A stretch of DNA of 64,000 bases from Acidobacteriota bacterium (GCA_016929335.1 JAFGIY010000222.1:1-64000), one strand, 5' to 3'. Shown: positions 52,458-61,174, numbered from the stretch's first letter. Numbers and translations: made by a program. Notes: generated from the letters alone by a model not told the origin.

Positions 52458-53438
52458 TTAGGGTGGGTAAGCAATCGTATAAAGATGCTTGCCGCCGTTC
52501 AGCGGACCCTTCAGGAGTGCTTCAATTTCCTTAGGATCCCGCTGCGTTGTCTTTTCAACCGGGGGCAATTTCCCGGCGGGGAAAGCGGTCATGATATCGT
52601 TGATCAGCTTGCACATATAATCCAGCAGTTCGTTAAGACCCGCATAGGCCTTATCCGCACTGGCAAGCGTCGGACTGCCGATAACGCCTTCCGGATAGAC
52701 ATTGACTTCCGTGCCGCTCAGGCCGATATGCTCGTGACCTCGGATGGGTCGGTGATAAACCTCGCCGCCGCCGTCCACATGCCCCTTAGGAATGAACCCG
52801 GAGGGCTTGTTGTCCACAGCCAGTTTCATGTCACAGAACTCAGGGAAAAGCGCAAGAGAGTAGGATGCTTCCGCTTCATCCGCATGCGAGAACTGAGTTT
52901 GGAAGGGACCTCCGTACTCCTTGGTCCTGAGATGATCATGAATGACCGTCTCCCAGTGCAGCGAAATCAATACAGACGGCACTTGATATTTCTTCGCCCA
53001 CTGGTGGAGCGCAAGTGGAATGACTTCTTCCTGGCCATGACCGTTCAGAAAGATCTGCTTTCTGAAGCCCATATTCCAAAGGCCTGCAATGATGGCCCGC
53101 AGATTTGCCAGGAAAGCATCTTCGGGAACGACAACCGTGCCCGGCATGCCAAGATGGTTGAAGGGATGCGACCCGTACCATACCGGCATCGCAATCGTGC
53201 ACCCCATCTTCTTCGCCACCTGTTCAGCCATACGCGTGACGAGGAATGTATCTTCGCCTATAGGTTGAGCCGCCCCATGACATTCCGTGCTTCCGATCGG
53301 GATAATGATCAGATCGTTTGTCTTGAGACGCTCATTGATCTGCGTCATGTTCATGGTCTGGAGATAGACTCCAGGAGTTTCCATGAGACCGCCTTTTGGA
53401 GGCAGTTCCCATTTTCCCCAATCTCCCCATTTTCCCAT
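52458..53438 (-). CDS. Creatininase-family amidohydrolase
   Basis: A 326-residue protein of the creatininase fold, starting at ATG 53438 (AGGAGGAGTC immediately upstream). Metal-binding residues are expected in IPIGSTECHGAAQPIGEDTFL (Glu, His, Asp), WYGSHPFNHLGMPGTV and NGHGQEE. Family members open cyclic amides or cleave peptides and include the mycofactocin peptidase MftE. No mycofactocin genes are present, so here it probably hydrolyses a lactam, amide or lactone in the locus pathway. It is the third gene of the leftward operon. Confidence 0.88.
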   Translation of the reverse strand: MGKWGDWGKWELPPKGGLMETPGVYLQTMNMTQINERLKTNDLIIIPIGSTECHGAAQPIGEDTFLVTRMAEQVAKKMGCTIAMPVWYGSHPFNHLGMPGTVVVPEDAFLANLRAIIAGLWNMGFRKQIFLNGHGQEEVIPLALHQWAKKYQVPSVLISLHWETVIHDHLRTKEYGGPFQTQFSHADEAEASYSLALFPEFCDMKLAVDNKPSGFIPKGHVDGGGEVYHRPIRGHEHIGLSGTEVNVYPEGVIGSPTLASADKAYAGLNELLDYMCKLINDIMTAFPAGKLPPVEKTTQRDPKEIEALLKGPLNGGKHLYTIAYPP

Positions 53439-53486
53439 GACTCCTCCTAATCTGCGGAGCGGATGTCCGCGGAACAAGGTTCAGAA

Positions 53487-54407
53487 TTATACAACGGGAA
53501 CACACATATCTTTGGTTCTCTTCCCGGACTGCTTCAGATCCGGAGCGAACCGGTTGATCATCTCAACAATGATGGTTGCCTGCGCCGCCATTCTCTTTCC
53601 TTCCGCAGCGCTGGTCATCTCGCCATGGCCGCCGATCACGGAGTTTCCGGTCTTGCAATGAAGAGGAGCGGCAACACGGACGATTTCGGGGGCTTCATAC
53701 GCACGGATAAAGCCGCCGGATCCCGGAGGATTGTCGGTGTGGATATCCAGTGGCGTGTCGCCGATAGCCTGGCGAATAGCTGCATGCATCGGGATCTGCA
53801 GATCGCGGATCGGATTGATGCTGTCTGCGCCAAGGTCTTTCAGGAGCTTCGCGGATGCCGGGTTGCAGTGGCCAAGATGAGCGGAGCACTTGAACACGAT
53901 GTCCTTCGGGAGGTCGCCGTTCTTACGCATCTCATTGGCAACCCAAAGCATGCCTTCGTCATAAATCAGGAAGCCACGACAGCCGAGTTCATATCCGCGT
54001 TTGAGGTCTTCGATCGCGCGGATGAGCTGTTCCTGGCCGCGCAGGCGATATCCGACACGAACACCCTGGGAAGAGAGAACCGTAGCGCCCGTATCATAGG
54101 TCGCACGAGGGCCGGTGGAGAGAAGAAGCTCGCAACCGTAGTCGTAGCAAAGCTTGCAGTATTCCTTAATCTCTTTCGCGGTGTGGCGAAACATGCCGTA
54201 GGTTTCGGTTACGCGGTTGATGGTGATGTTATTCTCGGTCGCGGTGTCCAGAAGAGCCTTGACGGTTTCAGAAGAGTTAACTGTCGGGCATTCAATGCGG
54301 AACGCCGCTCCGTCAGGGAACCTCTTTGTTGAAGTGGGCATATCGAAGGCGTCGCCTTCGGGAAGCCCAAGCTTTTTCATGGCCTTGCGTGTTGCTTCAA
54401 AAATCAT
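53487..54407 (-). CDS. Peptidase U32-like TIM-barrel protein
   Basis: A 306-residue protein resembling the TIM-barrel part of U32-annotated proteins: SSETVKALLDTATENNITINRVTETYGMF at the first strand, then FLIYDEGMLWVANEMRKNG and ADSINPIRDLQIP. The cysteine-rich signature of collagenase-type U32 members is absent, so peptidase activity is doubtful; an isomerase or lyase is equally possible. It lies between the cupin (30 bases) and the creatininase (48 bases) and is probably co-transcribed. Confidence 0.65.
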   Translation of the reverse strand: MIFEATRKAMKKLGLPEGDAFDMPTSTKRFPDGAAFRIECPTVNSSETVKALLDTATENNITINRVTETYGMFRHTAKEIKEYCKLCYDYGCELLLSTGPRATYDTGATVLSSQGVRVGYRLRGQEQLIRAIEDLKRGYELGCRGFLIYDEGMLWVANEMRKNGDLPKDIVFKCSAHLGHCNPASAKLLKDLGADSINPIRDLQIPMHAAIRQAIGDTPLDIHTDNPPGSGGFIRAYEAPEIVRVAAPLHCKTGNSVIGGHGEMTSAAEGKRMAAQATIIVEMINRFAPDLKQSGKRTKDMCVPVV

Positions 54408-54437
54408 GACAATGATCTCCTTCAGAATTAATTGAAA

Positions 54438-54800
54438 TTAGCTGCAATGAGACGGCAACGGCGGACAATAGCACCAGACAATTCTGAGCGGCTCGTCACC
54501 GATGTTTTCTACCCTATGCTTTTTCCCGAGCGGCGAATAAAAAGCGGTTTCCGGACCAATCTCCCAGGAACCTTCCCCGTCAATGACAATGCGAGCGCGC
54601 CCGCTGATCAAGAACAGAACCTCTTCGGACGTATCGTGGACATGATCAGGAATCATGCTCCCGACCTCAGTAATATTCATTCCCATCGACACATTCTTGA
54701 CTCCCCCGAATTTCGGAGCCAGCAGGAGTTTGGAAGTCCGAGGCGGAGTGCGAAACTCGCCCTGTACATCCGCTGCCTTCACAAATGGCACTTTGCTCAT
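54438..54800 (-). CDS. Cupin-domain protein
   Basis: A 120-residue single-domain cupin with metal-binding motif 1 (PDHVHDTSEEVLFLISGRARI, two His and Glu) and motif 2 (FYSPLGKKHRVENIG, His). It probably binds a metal and acts as an isomerase, dioxygenase or sensor for a hydroxy/keto acid. ATG 54800 is preferred because GGAGG is seven bases upstream. First gene of the leftward operon, divergent from larA with the operator palindromes between. Confidence 0.85.
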   Translation of the reverse strand: MSKVPFVKAADVQGEFRTPPRTSKLLLAPKFGGVKNVSMGMNITEVGSMIPDHVHDTSEEVLFLISGRARIVIDGEGSWEIGPETAFYSPLGKKHRVENIGDEPLRIVWCYCPPLPSHCS

Positions 54801-54818
54801 AAATTTGCCTCCAGTCTG

Positions 54819-54833
54819 TTCCATTATGCGAAA
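54819..54833. promoter_or_regulatory. IclR-type operator palindrome 1
   Basis: TTCCATTATGCGAAA fits the 6-3-6 palindrome TTCCGC-N3-GCGGAA with two mismatches. It lies just upstream of the cupin ATG and would block its transcription if bound. Confidence 0.6.
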
Positions 54834-54875
54834 TCGTGTTCCATTCTATTTTATTTTCTCATTTCTGTCAATTAT

Positions 54876-54890
54876 TTTCGCATAGCGGAA
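54876..54890. promoter_or_regulatory. IclR-type operator palindrome 2
   Basis: TTTCGCATAGCGGAA is a near-perfect TTYCGC-ATA-GCGGAA palindrome, the usual shape of IclR-family binding sites. It is in the middle of the divergent promoter region. Confidence 0.7.
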
Positions 54891-54941
54891 CAAGATTCCT
54901 CTTGTATGCCGTCAAATTGACAAATCATGTAATCAGATTTA

Positions 54942-54956
54942 TTCTGCGCCACGGAA
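54942..54956. promoter_or_regulatory. Weak IclR-type half palindrome
   Basis: TTCTGCGCCACGGAA keeps the outer TT...GGAA bases but differs in the centre. It starts exactly 20 bases before the next site, two helical turns, so could be bound cooperatively. Confidence 0.4.
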
Positions 54957-54961
54957 CATGC

Positions 54962-54976
54962 TTTCGTATCGCGGAA
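54962..54976. promoter_or_regulatory. IclR-type operator palindrome 3
   Basis: TTTCGTATCGCGGAA matches the same palindrome with one change from site 2, about 40 bases before the larA start. Binding here would cover the rightward promoter. Confidence 0.68.
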
Positions 54977-55016
54977 CATAAAAAGGGTGTAATATTTACT
55001 TAGGAGGAAAGGAAAA

Positions 55017-56315
55017 ATGTATAGCGTCCCATATGGTAAGGGAGCGATTCAATTCTCATTGCCCTCCTTCATGCGAGTTACCCTGGCTCTTTCGAAACCG
55101 GTCCGTCCAATTGAAAATGAAGAGGTCGCAGTAATCGAAGCGTTGGCGAATCCGATCGGAAGCCCACCGTTGCGCCGGATTGTCCGTACCGGAAACCGTA
55201 TCTGCATCGTGTTTACGGATGTCACGCGTTCATGCCCCGATAATATGCTCATCCCGCCGCTTCTATCGGAGTTGAAGGCGGGCGGCGTACAGGATGAAGA
55301 CATCACATTATTGTGCGGCATTGGGATGCACCGCCCTTCAACGCAGGAGGAAAAAATCGAGAAGCTCGGAGCGGACATCGTCGCCCGCTATCGGGTGATC
55401 GACAATGAACCACAGAATCCGGCGGCACTGGTTGACCTTGGAACAACAGCCGGAGGTGTGCCGGTTTCTGTTCACCGTTCCGTTATGGAAGCCGATGCTG
55501 TCATTGCGACAGGAATCGTTGAACCCCACCAATACGGCGGTTATTCAGGGGGTCGCAAAACTCTGGCGATTGGAGCTGCAGGCGAGGCGCTGATCGCGCA
55601 TACACATGGTCCGGCATTTGTCGATCACCCGGGAACCCGCCTGGGACGAATCGAAGGCAATCCGTTTCATGAAGCGATTACCGAAGCCGCACGCCGCGCG
55701 GGCCTGCGCTTCATTCTCAATGTTGTTTTGGACGACGACAAGCGCCTGCTTCGCGTGACTGCGGGAGATCCGGAAGCGGCCTTTCAGGACCTGGTTTCCT
55801 TCGCCCGCTCGGTTTATGAAGTTACGATCCCGCAGCAGTACGATATCGCGATTGGCGGGGTTGGTTTCCCGAAGGACTGCAATTTATACCAGGCAAGTCG
55901 TGCACCCTCCTATCTCTTTTTCGCCCCGACGTGTGTTCTCCGGCCCGGCGGCTATTTCATTATTCCGGCCCGATGTGAAGAGGGCGCGGGAAGCGGAGTC
56001 GGCGAACAGCGGTTTCTATCGGCAATGCGCGATGCTCCGGACATTCCGTCTATTCTGGAAGACGCGCGGCGTAACGGGTATCCCCCGGGTCAACAGCGCG
56101 CTTTCGTGATGGCAAAGGTTCTGGAAAAAGCGCACGTAATAATTGCAGGGAGTGAGTGCCCCGACATCGTCGCAGAATGTAAGATGATTCCGGCAAAAAC
56201 CATTGATGAAGCTTTGCAGATTGCTTCCGGGAATTCGCGAGCCTCGCGCGATGTTTTAATCGTGCCCCATGCGATGCTGACTCTCCCGGTCATTCAGGAG
56301 GAGCAATCATGCTGA
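55017..56315 (+). CDS. LarA-family nickel-pincer racemase/epimerase
   Basis: A 432-residue member of the lactate racemase (LarA) superfamily. His105 (GMHRP), His171 and Lys181 (EPHQYGGYSGGRK) and His197 (AHTHGP) keep the spacing of the catalytic H108, H174, K184 and H200 of Lactobacillus LarA, with a constant offset of three. The lysine carries the nickel pincer nucleotide in the family. Homologues act on lactate, malate and other 2-hydroxy acids, so the substrate is open. AGGAGGAAAGG precedes the ATG. First gene of the rightward operon, under the IclR palindromes. No larBCE cofactor genes are present here. Confidence 0.88.
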   Translation: MYSVPYGKGAIQFSLPSFMRVTLALSKPVRPIENEEVAVIEALANPIGSPPLRRIVRTGNRICIVFTDVTRSCPDNMLIPPLLSELKAGGVQDEDITLLCGIGMHRPSTQEEKIEKLGADIVARYRVIDNEPQNPAALVDLGTTAGGVPVSVHRSVMEADAVIATGIVEPHQYGGYSGGRKTLAIGAAGEALIAHTHGPAFVDHPGTRLGRIEGNPFHEAITEAARRAGLRFILNVVLDDDKRLLRVTAGDPEAAFQDLVSFARSVYEVTIPQQYDIAIGGVGFPKDCNLYQASRAPSYLFFAPTCVLRPGGYFIIPARCEEGAGSGVGEQRFLSAMRDAPDIPSILEDARRNGYPPGQQRAFVMAKVLEKAHVIIAGSECPDIVAECKMIPAKTIDEALQIASGNSRASRDVLIVPHAMLTLPVIQEEQSC

Positions 56316-57292
56316 TGAAAGCGCTCCAGATTATTCACCCACGATCCATAGAGCTGAGAGACGTTCCCGTTCCGCAGCTGCCGCCTGAGGGAAATGGCTG
56401 CATTATAGTTCGAACCGATTCGGGATTGCTGTGCGGCAGCGATATTCCTTTTTTTACGGGTAACAAGCGCTCCAGCTCATACCCTCTGGCTTCCGGCGCA
56501 CCGATTCACGAGTGCGTCGGTGAAGTCATCCAAAGCGCCTCCAGGGATTTTCATCCGGGAGATAAGGTTCTTGCCATTCCGGAATGCAACCAGGGAATGG
56601 CGGAATATTTCCTGGCTCAGACCTCCAGGGCCGTGCATCTGAATCCCGACTGGGAAGATCACGGCGCCGCCTGCATTATCCAGCCTCTCTCGACTGTTAT
56701 GAATGCGGTGGATCGGATGGGAGATCTGCGGGGAAAATCCGTTGCTGTCATAGGTCTCGGATCCATTGGATTGTTATTTTGCTGGCTGCTAAAGAGAAGC
56801 GGCGCAAAGTCCTTAGTCGGCATTGATCCCATTCCCGGACGCTGCCGCAAGGCTGAGGCGCTCGGCGCAACACAAACGATCTGCAGCCGGAGTATCGAAG
56901 CCGTTCATGAAATGCACGTGCATCCGGACAAATGGAATTCTCCGGACATCTGCGTTGAAGCGGTAGGCCACCAGACGGAAACAATCAACGACTGTCTGGA
57001 ACTGGTTCGCAAATATGGCACGGTGGTCGCCTTCGGCGTTCCCGACCAACCTGTGTATGCCTTTAATTACGAATCCTTTTTCCGGAAAAATGCGGTGCTT
57101 ATCGGAACGGTTACTCCTGACTGGGCGGATTATCTCCCGAAAGCCAGAGACCTGTTCATGGAAAACCACGACGAGCTATCCAAACTTATCACGCATCGGC
57201 TGCCGATTCGGGAGGCAGAAAAGGCATTTATCATGTACGAGCGCCACGAGGACGGCATCATAAAAGCCGTCCTGGATATTCGCCAATGGTAG
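56309..57292 (+). CDS. Zinc-type (MDR) alcohol dehydrogenase
   Basis: A 327-residue medium-chain dehydrogenase. The catalytic zinc region contains LLCGSDIPFF and HECVGEV, and the cofactor domain has VAVIGLGSIGLLFCWLLK. The four-cysteine structural zinc lobe is not visible, so it belongs to a shortened MDR branch. It likely oxidises a hydroxyl group or reduces an aldehyde of the locus substrate with NAD(H). GGAGGAG precedes ATG 56309, which overlaps the larA stop by seven bases, indicating translational coupling. Confidence 0.88.
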   Translation: MLMKALQIIHPRSIELRDVPVPQLPPEGNGCIIVRTDSGLLCGSDIPFFTGNKRSSSYPLASGAPIHECVGEVIQSASRDFHPGDKVLAIPECNQGMAEYFLAQTSRAVHLNPDWEDHGAACIIQPLSTVMNAVDRMGDLRGKSVAVIGLGSIGLLFCWLLKRSGAKSLVGIDPIPGRCRKAEALGATQTICSRSIEAVHEMHVHPDKWNSPDICVEAVGHQTETINDCLELVRKYGTVVAFGVPDQPVYAFNYESFFRKNAVLIGTVTPDWADYLPKARDLFMENHDELSKLITHRLPIREAEKAFIMYERHEDGIIKAVLDIRQW

Positions 57293-57312
57293 CAGATGCA
57301 GACAAAAAAGCG

Positions 57313-57367
57313 TGCCACGGATTGCACGGATTATAAATATCTATATAAATCCGTGCAATCCGTGGCA
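57313..57367. repeat. Perfect 20-bp inverted repeat in the larA-glcF gap
   Basis: TGCCACGGATTGCACGGATT (57313-57332) and its exact complement (57348-57367) flank a 15-base A/T loop. Best copy of the CACGGATT family. A-runs on the left and T-rich sequence on the right make it a potential bidirectional terminator. It separates adh and glcF, which could lower expression of the second half of the operon. Confidence 0.88.
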
Positions 57368-57405
57368 TGCTTTTCCGCGGGGTAAAGAAATAGAGGATTT
57401 GCTCT

Positions 57406-58677
57406 TTGGAACTGAAGAAGCCGGATGAATCTGCGTATCTCAATTGTATCCGATGCGGACTATGCCTCGCCGTCTGCCCGACCTATCGCGAGTATCTCAA
57501 AGAAACGGCTTCCCCTCGAGGCCGTGTCGCGCTTGCCCGCAAAGGGCTTGAAGGCAAGCTGGAACTCAGCCCGAACCTCATAGAGCAGATGTATGGCTGC
57601 TTCGCATGCATGGCCTGCAATGATCTTTGTCCCGTCGGAATTCATCCCGCTGACCTTGCCCTCTCAATGCGGAACGTCCAGGAACAGATCCGGCCGGCAA
57701 AATGGAAACAGTGGCTCTTCGGAGGATTGATCTCGCACGCGGACCGCATGGAACTTGCGACGCTTCCGCTTCGCCTGTACCAGAAGCTCGGGATCCGGCG
57801 TCTCCTTTACATGCTGGGATTGAACCGCTTCCTGCCGGCCCGTATCCGCGATCTCGAAGCCATGCTTCCCAGGATACCGCAGCGCCCCCTGCGGCGCATC
57901 CTTCCGGAGGTCACGGAAGCCCGCGGCGACGTGCGATATCGCGTCGGATTTTTTCTGGGCTGCGCGCAGAGCCTTCTTTTCGCCGACCAGAGCGCCGCGA
58001 CGCTGCGCGTCCTTGCCCGCAACGGATGCACCGTTATCACACCCAAGGATGTCGAGTGCTGCGGGATGCCCGCCCGCGGCTATGGACGCATGGATCTTGT
58101 TGAAAACCAGGCGCGGCACAATATCTCCGTTTTTGAGAAATGCAATGTGGACTTTGTCATAACGGATTGCGCCACCTGCGGTTCAACTCTGAAAGATTAC
58201 GGTTCTCTGCTTGCGGGAGATTCGGAATGGTCCGCGCGAGCCGAGGCTTTCAGCCGCAAAGTGCGCGATATAAGTGAATTCCTATCGCAGATTCCGCTGA
58301 AAAAACCGTCCAAACGCATAGACACAAAAGTGACGTACCACGACCCGTGCCACCTGCGCCGCGGCCAGCAGGTATGGAAAGAACCGAGAAAGCTTCTGTC
58401 GCTCATAGACGGGCTGGAATTCGTGGAACTGCCCGAGGCGGACTGGTGTTGCGGTTCAGCGGGAAGCCAGCTCATCACCCACTACGATACCTCATCGAAG
58501 GTTCTCAACAGGAAAATGGATAATGTGGCAAAAACGGAAGCGCATATCCTCGCTTCCGGCTGTCCCGGCTGTCAGATGCAATTGAATACGGGATTAAAAC
58601 GAAGGGGGCTGCCCCTTCGCGTGGTGCATCCGGTAACATTATTGGATGAAGCCTATGGGGGTGCGGATGGAGAATAG
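57406..58677 (+). CDS. glcF: Glycolate oxidase iron-sulfur subunit type protein (GlcF)
   Basis: A 423-residue Fe-S protein with two N-terminal [4Fe-4S] motifs (CIRCGLCLAVCP and CFACMACNDLCP). Two CCG domains with ECCGMPARGYG and WCCGSAGSQL follow; these bind further clusters or contact the flavoprotein. It passes electrons from the FAD subunit encoded next to the quinone pool or another carrier. It starts with TTG 57406 (MELKKPDESAYLN). The following glcD overlaps its end by 11 bases. The pair oxidises a 2-hydroxy acid to the 2-oxo acid. Confidence 0.9.
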   Translation: MELKKPDESAYLNCIRCGLCLAVCPTYREYLKETASPRGRVALARKGLEGKLELSPNLIEQMYGCFACMACNDLCPVGIHPADLALSMRNVQEQIRPAKWKQWLFGGLISHADRMELATLPLRLYQKLGIRRLLYMLGLNRFLPARIRDLEAMLPRIPQRPLRRILPEVTEARGDVRYRVGFFLGCAQSLLFADQSAATLRVLARNGCTVITPKDVECCGMPARGYGRMDLVENQARHNISVFEKCNVDFVITDCATCGSTLKDYGSLLAGDSEWSARAEAFSRKVRDISEFLSQIPLKKPSKRIDTKVTYHDPCHLRRGQQVWKEPRKLLSLIDGLEFVELPEADWCCGSAGSQLITHYDTSSKVLNRKMDNVAKTEAHILASGCPGCQMQLNTGLKRRGLPLRVVHPVTLLDEAYGGADGE

Positions 58678-60049
58678 AATTATTGATAAGCTCATCCATA
58701 TCGTCGGCAGGGACGGCGTGCTTTGCACACCGGAGGATCTCGCCGCATACAGCTATGACGGCACTTTCGCGGAAGGAATTCCGGAAGCGGTCGTGCTGCC
58801 GCCGACAACCGAACAGACTGCCGAAATCGTGAAGGTGGCCGCCGAGCACCGCATTCCTCTTATAGCTCGCGGGATGGGATCGGGACTCGCAGCGGGCTCT
58901 ATTCCTGTTCGCGCCGGAGGGATTGTTGTGAGTTTTACGCGGATGAACCGTATCCTGGAAATGGATACGGCAAACTCAACCGTGCTGGTGCAAGCCGGAA
59001 TCGTCACGGCAGACCTTCAGGCGGAAGTCGAAAAGCTCGGGCTCTTCTATCCGCCCGACCCTTCCAGCATCCGGCATTCCACAATCGGCGGCAATATTGC
59101 CTGTAACGCGGGCGGTCCGCGCTGCCTGAAATACGGAGTAACGGGCAATTACGTTCTGGGCTTGACTGTAGTGCTTGCCGACGGCAGGATTCTGAAAACC
59201 GGAGGAAAGCCGATAAAAGACGTTACCGGGTACAATCTGAACGCTCTTTTTACCTCCTCGGAAGGAACGCTGGGCCTGATAACCGAAGCTCTTCTCCGGC
59301 TTGTCACTCGTCCTCGCTTTACGAAAACAGCGCTGGCCGAGTTTGATTCGCTCAACAACGCTTCTCGTGCGGTGAACGCCATCCTTGCAGAGGGAATCGT
59401 GCCCGCCAGCCTGGAGCTGATGGATCAAACTGCAATCGCATGTATCGAGGAAGCGATGCATCTGGGATTGACGACCGATGTCGATGCTTCGCTGATCATT
59501 GAAACGGACGGAGCGGACGAACAGACTGTGATGCGCGAGGCCGAAGCCGCGGGCCGGATCTGCAGAGAAAACGGAGCGCGAACCGTAAAAGTAGCGCAAA
59601 ATGAAGCCGAGAGGGCCGGCCTGTGGAAGGCGCGCCGCTCCATATCCCCTTCACTCGCCCGCAAAGCTCCGAACAAGCTGGGGGAAGACATCACGGTGCC
59701 TCGCAGTGCGATTCCGGAAGTCGTGCAGCAATTGCGCGCCATCAGCGCAAAATACGGATTGCCTGTCGTCATATTCGGCCATGCAGGCGACGGCAATCTG
59801 CATCCGAACATCCTTTTTGACAAGCGCAGGCATGAGGAATGGGAAAAGGTCGAAAAAATGGTGCGAGAAATCTTCGAGGTTGCGCTCGCACAGGGAGGGA
59901 CCCTATCGGGAGAACATGGAGTCGGGGTTCTGAAACGTCCGTACTTTGAACAGGCGCTGGGATCGGTCTCCGTCGAAGTGCAGCGCCGCATCAAGCAGGC
60001 GCTCGATCCGATGAACATCCTGAATCCCGGGAAAATGTTTCAGGACTAA
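58667..60049 (+). CDS. glcD: FAD-linked 2-hydroxy-acid dehydrogenase (GlcD)
   Basis: A 460-residue flavoprotein of the FAD-binding-type-4 (PCMH) family. The FAD site is IPLIARGMGSGLAAGS and YPPDPSSIRHSTIGGNIACNAGG. The C-terminal FAD-oxidase domain has IFGHAGDGNLHPN and SGEHGVGVLKRPYF, both typical of GlcD/D-lactate dehydrogenase. It removes hydrogen from a 2-hydroxy acid such as glycolate, D-lactate or a larger analogue. ATG 58667 overlaps the glcF stop, so the two are coupled. Confidence 0.92.
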   Translation: MENRIIDKLIHIVGRDGVLCTPEDLAAYSYDGTFAEGIPEAVVLPPTTEQTAEIVKVAAEHRIPLIARGMGSGLAAGSIPVRAGGIVVSFTRMNRILEMDTANSTVLVQAGIVTADLQAEVEKLGLFYPPDPSSIRHSTIGGNIACNAGGPRCLKYGVTGNYVLGLTVVLADGRILKTGGKPIKDVTGYNLNALFTSSEGTLGLITEALLRLVTRPRFTKTALAEFDSLNNASRAVNAILAEGIVPASLELMDQTAIACIEEAMHLGLTTDVDASLIIETDGADEQTVMREAEAAGRICRENGARTVKVAQNEAERAGLWKARRSISPSLARKAPNKLGEDITVPRSAIPEVVQQLRAISAKYGLPVVIFGHAGDGNLHPNILFDKRRHEEWEKVEKMVREIFEVALAQGGTLSGEHGVGVLKRPYFEQALGSVSVEVQRRIKQALDPMNILNPGKMFQD

Positions 60050-60067
60050 CCGGCAATTATCATCGCT

Positions 60068-60208
60068 ATGAGGATCACGATAGAAAAAGCCCACGGCAAC
60101 GCGAAGCAGGTAATGAAGGAAGGAGTGAAAGTCGGACCCAACCTGCAGAAAGCGCTGAGCGCACTCCGTGCGGAACTGAACATCACCGGGCACGATCTCG
60201 GCTTCTAA
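60068..60208 (+). CDS. 46-residue small protein between glcD and the CoA-transferase
   Basis: An uninterrupted 46-codon frame from ATG 60068 to TAA 60206-60208 (starts MRITIEKAHGNAKQV, ends ITGHDLGF). It fills most of the 213-base gap in the operon. Composition is protein-like with a basic amphipathic helix. There is no clear ribosome site, and I do not know a family. It could be a genuine small subunit or a remnant. Confidence 0.45.
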   Translation: MRITIEKAHGNAKQVMKEGVKVGPNLQKALSALRAELNITGHDLGF

Positions 60209-60262
60209 GAAAGCTCCACGAATTGCACGCATATATCACCTCAAATGAATGAGGAATGAGCC

Positions 60263-61162
60263 ATGATAAAACTTACAAACCTGAGCGAAGCGGTCGGGTC
60301 CATTTCCTCCGGATCTCACGTGGCGCTTTCGGGATTTGCCATTACGCGATGCGCCATGGCATTTGCGCGCGAGGTTATTCGCCAGCGGATCGACGGACTG
60401 ACTGTTTCGCAGTGTGTAGGCGCGATGGATGCGGACCTGCTGGCAGGAGCAGGCTGTGTAAAACGTGTGATTTACGGTGGCGGCGCGCTTGATCGCTTCG
60501 GAAGGCTTGCCTGCATCAATGCCGGGATTGAAAATGGATCCATAATCGCAGAAGAGTACAGCAGCCTTTCGATTGCGTTCCGGTATCTGGCGGCGTCTCT
60601 CGGGCTGCCTTTCATTCCCATCCGATCGCTTGCAGGATCGGATTTGCTTGCCCGGATTCAAGAAAAGAACGGAACTGACGTTGCTTTTATTAATGATCCA
60701 TTCACCGGAGATCAATGGCTGACGCTGAAACCATTAATCCCCGACGTTGCCGTAGTACAGGTCCAGGTTTCAGACGAGGAAGGCAATTGCTGGATTATGG
60801 GTCCTAAATGGGACAATGCCGAACAAGCCCGGGCGGCAAAACAGACCATCATCATCGCCGAGCACATTGTTTCAAGCGATGTCATCCGTCGTGAACCGGA
60901 ACGTTGTGTGATCCCGAATCTGCTCGTTTCTCATGTAGTTTCATTGCCTTTTTCCGCGCATCCGACTTCGGTTTATCGTGAATATGATTACGATGCCGAG
61001 GAAATCAAACGATATGTTGAGGCTACGAAAAACCCGCAGGAGTTCGGGAGCTTTCTTGATAAATATGTTTACGGCGTGAAGGACCACTGGGAGTATTTGG
61101 ACCGGATTGGAGGTCTTCGCCGTCTGAAAACTCTCCGGGCTGATCCCATCCTGGGATATTGA
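60263..61162 (+). CDS. CoA-transferase subunit A (family I)
   Basis: A 299-residue subunit of a heterodimeric CoA-transferase resembling glutaconate/3-oxoacid CoA-transferase A: glycine-rich CoA loop HVALSGFAITRCAMAF, VKRVIYGGGALDRFGRL and later PLIPDVAVVQVQVSDEEGN. The catalytic glutamate is on the partner subunit. It lies 12 bases before subunit B. Together they move CoA from an acyl-CoA to a carboxylate made by the pathway. Confidence 0.88.
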   Translation: MIKLTNLSEAVGSISSGSHVALSGFAITRCAMAFAREVIRQRIDGLTVSQCVGAMDADLLAGAGCVKRVIYGGGALDRFGRLACINAGIENGSIIAEEYSSLSIAFRYLAASLGLPFIPIRSLAGSDLLARIQEKNGTDVAFINDPFTGDQWLTLKPLIPDVAVVQVQVSDEEGNCWIMGPKWDNAEQARAAKQTIIIAEHIVSSDVIRREPERCVIPNLLVSHVVSLPFSAHPTSVYREYDYDAEEIKRYVEATKNPQEFGSFLDKYVYGVKDHWEYLDRIGGLRRLKTLRADPILGY

Positions 61163-61174
61163 GGATAAGAAGAC

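Noticed and set aside
52458-53438. Mycofactocin system suggested by the creatininase homologue
   Set aside because: No mftA, mftB or mftC-type gene in the locus, and the radical SAM gene at 19.7 kb is distant and of a different type.
52485-53450. Long plus-strand frame opposite the creatininase gene
   Set aside because: Antisense to a well-supported gene, basic low-quality composition and no ribosome site or family features.
53463-54332. Long plus-strand frame opposite the U32-like gene
   Set aside because: Shadow of the real gene, which has conserved motifs and operon spacing.
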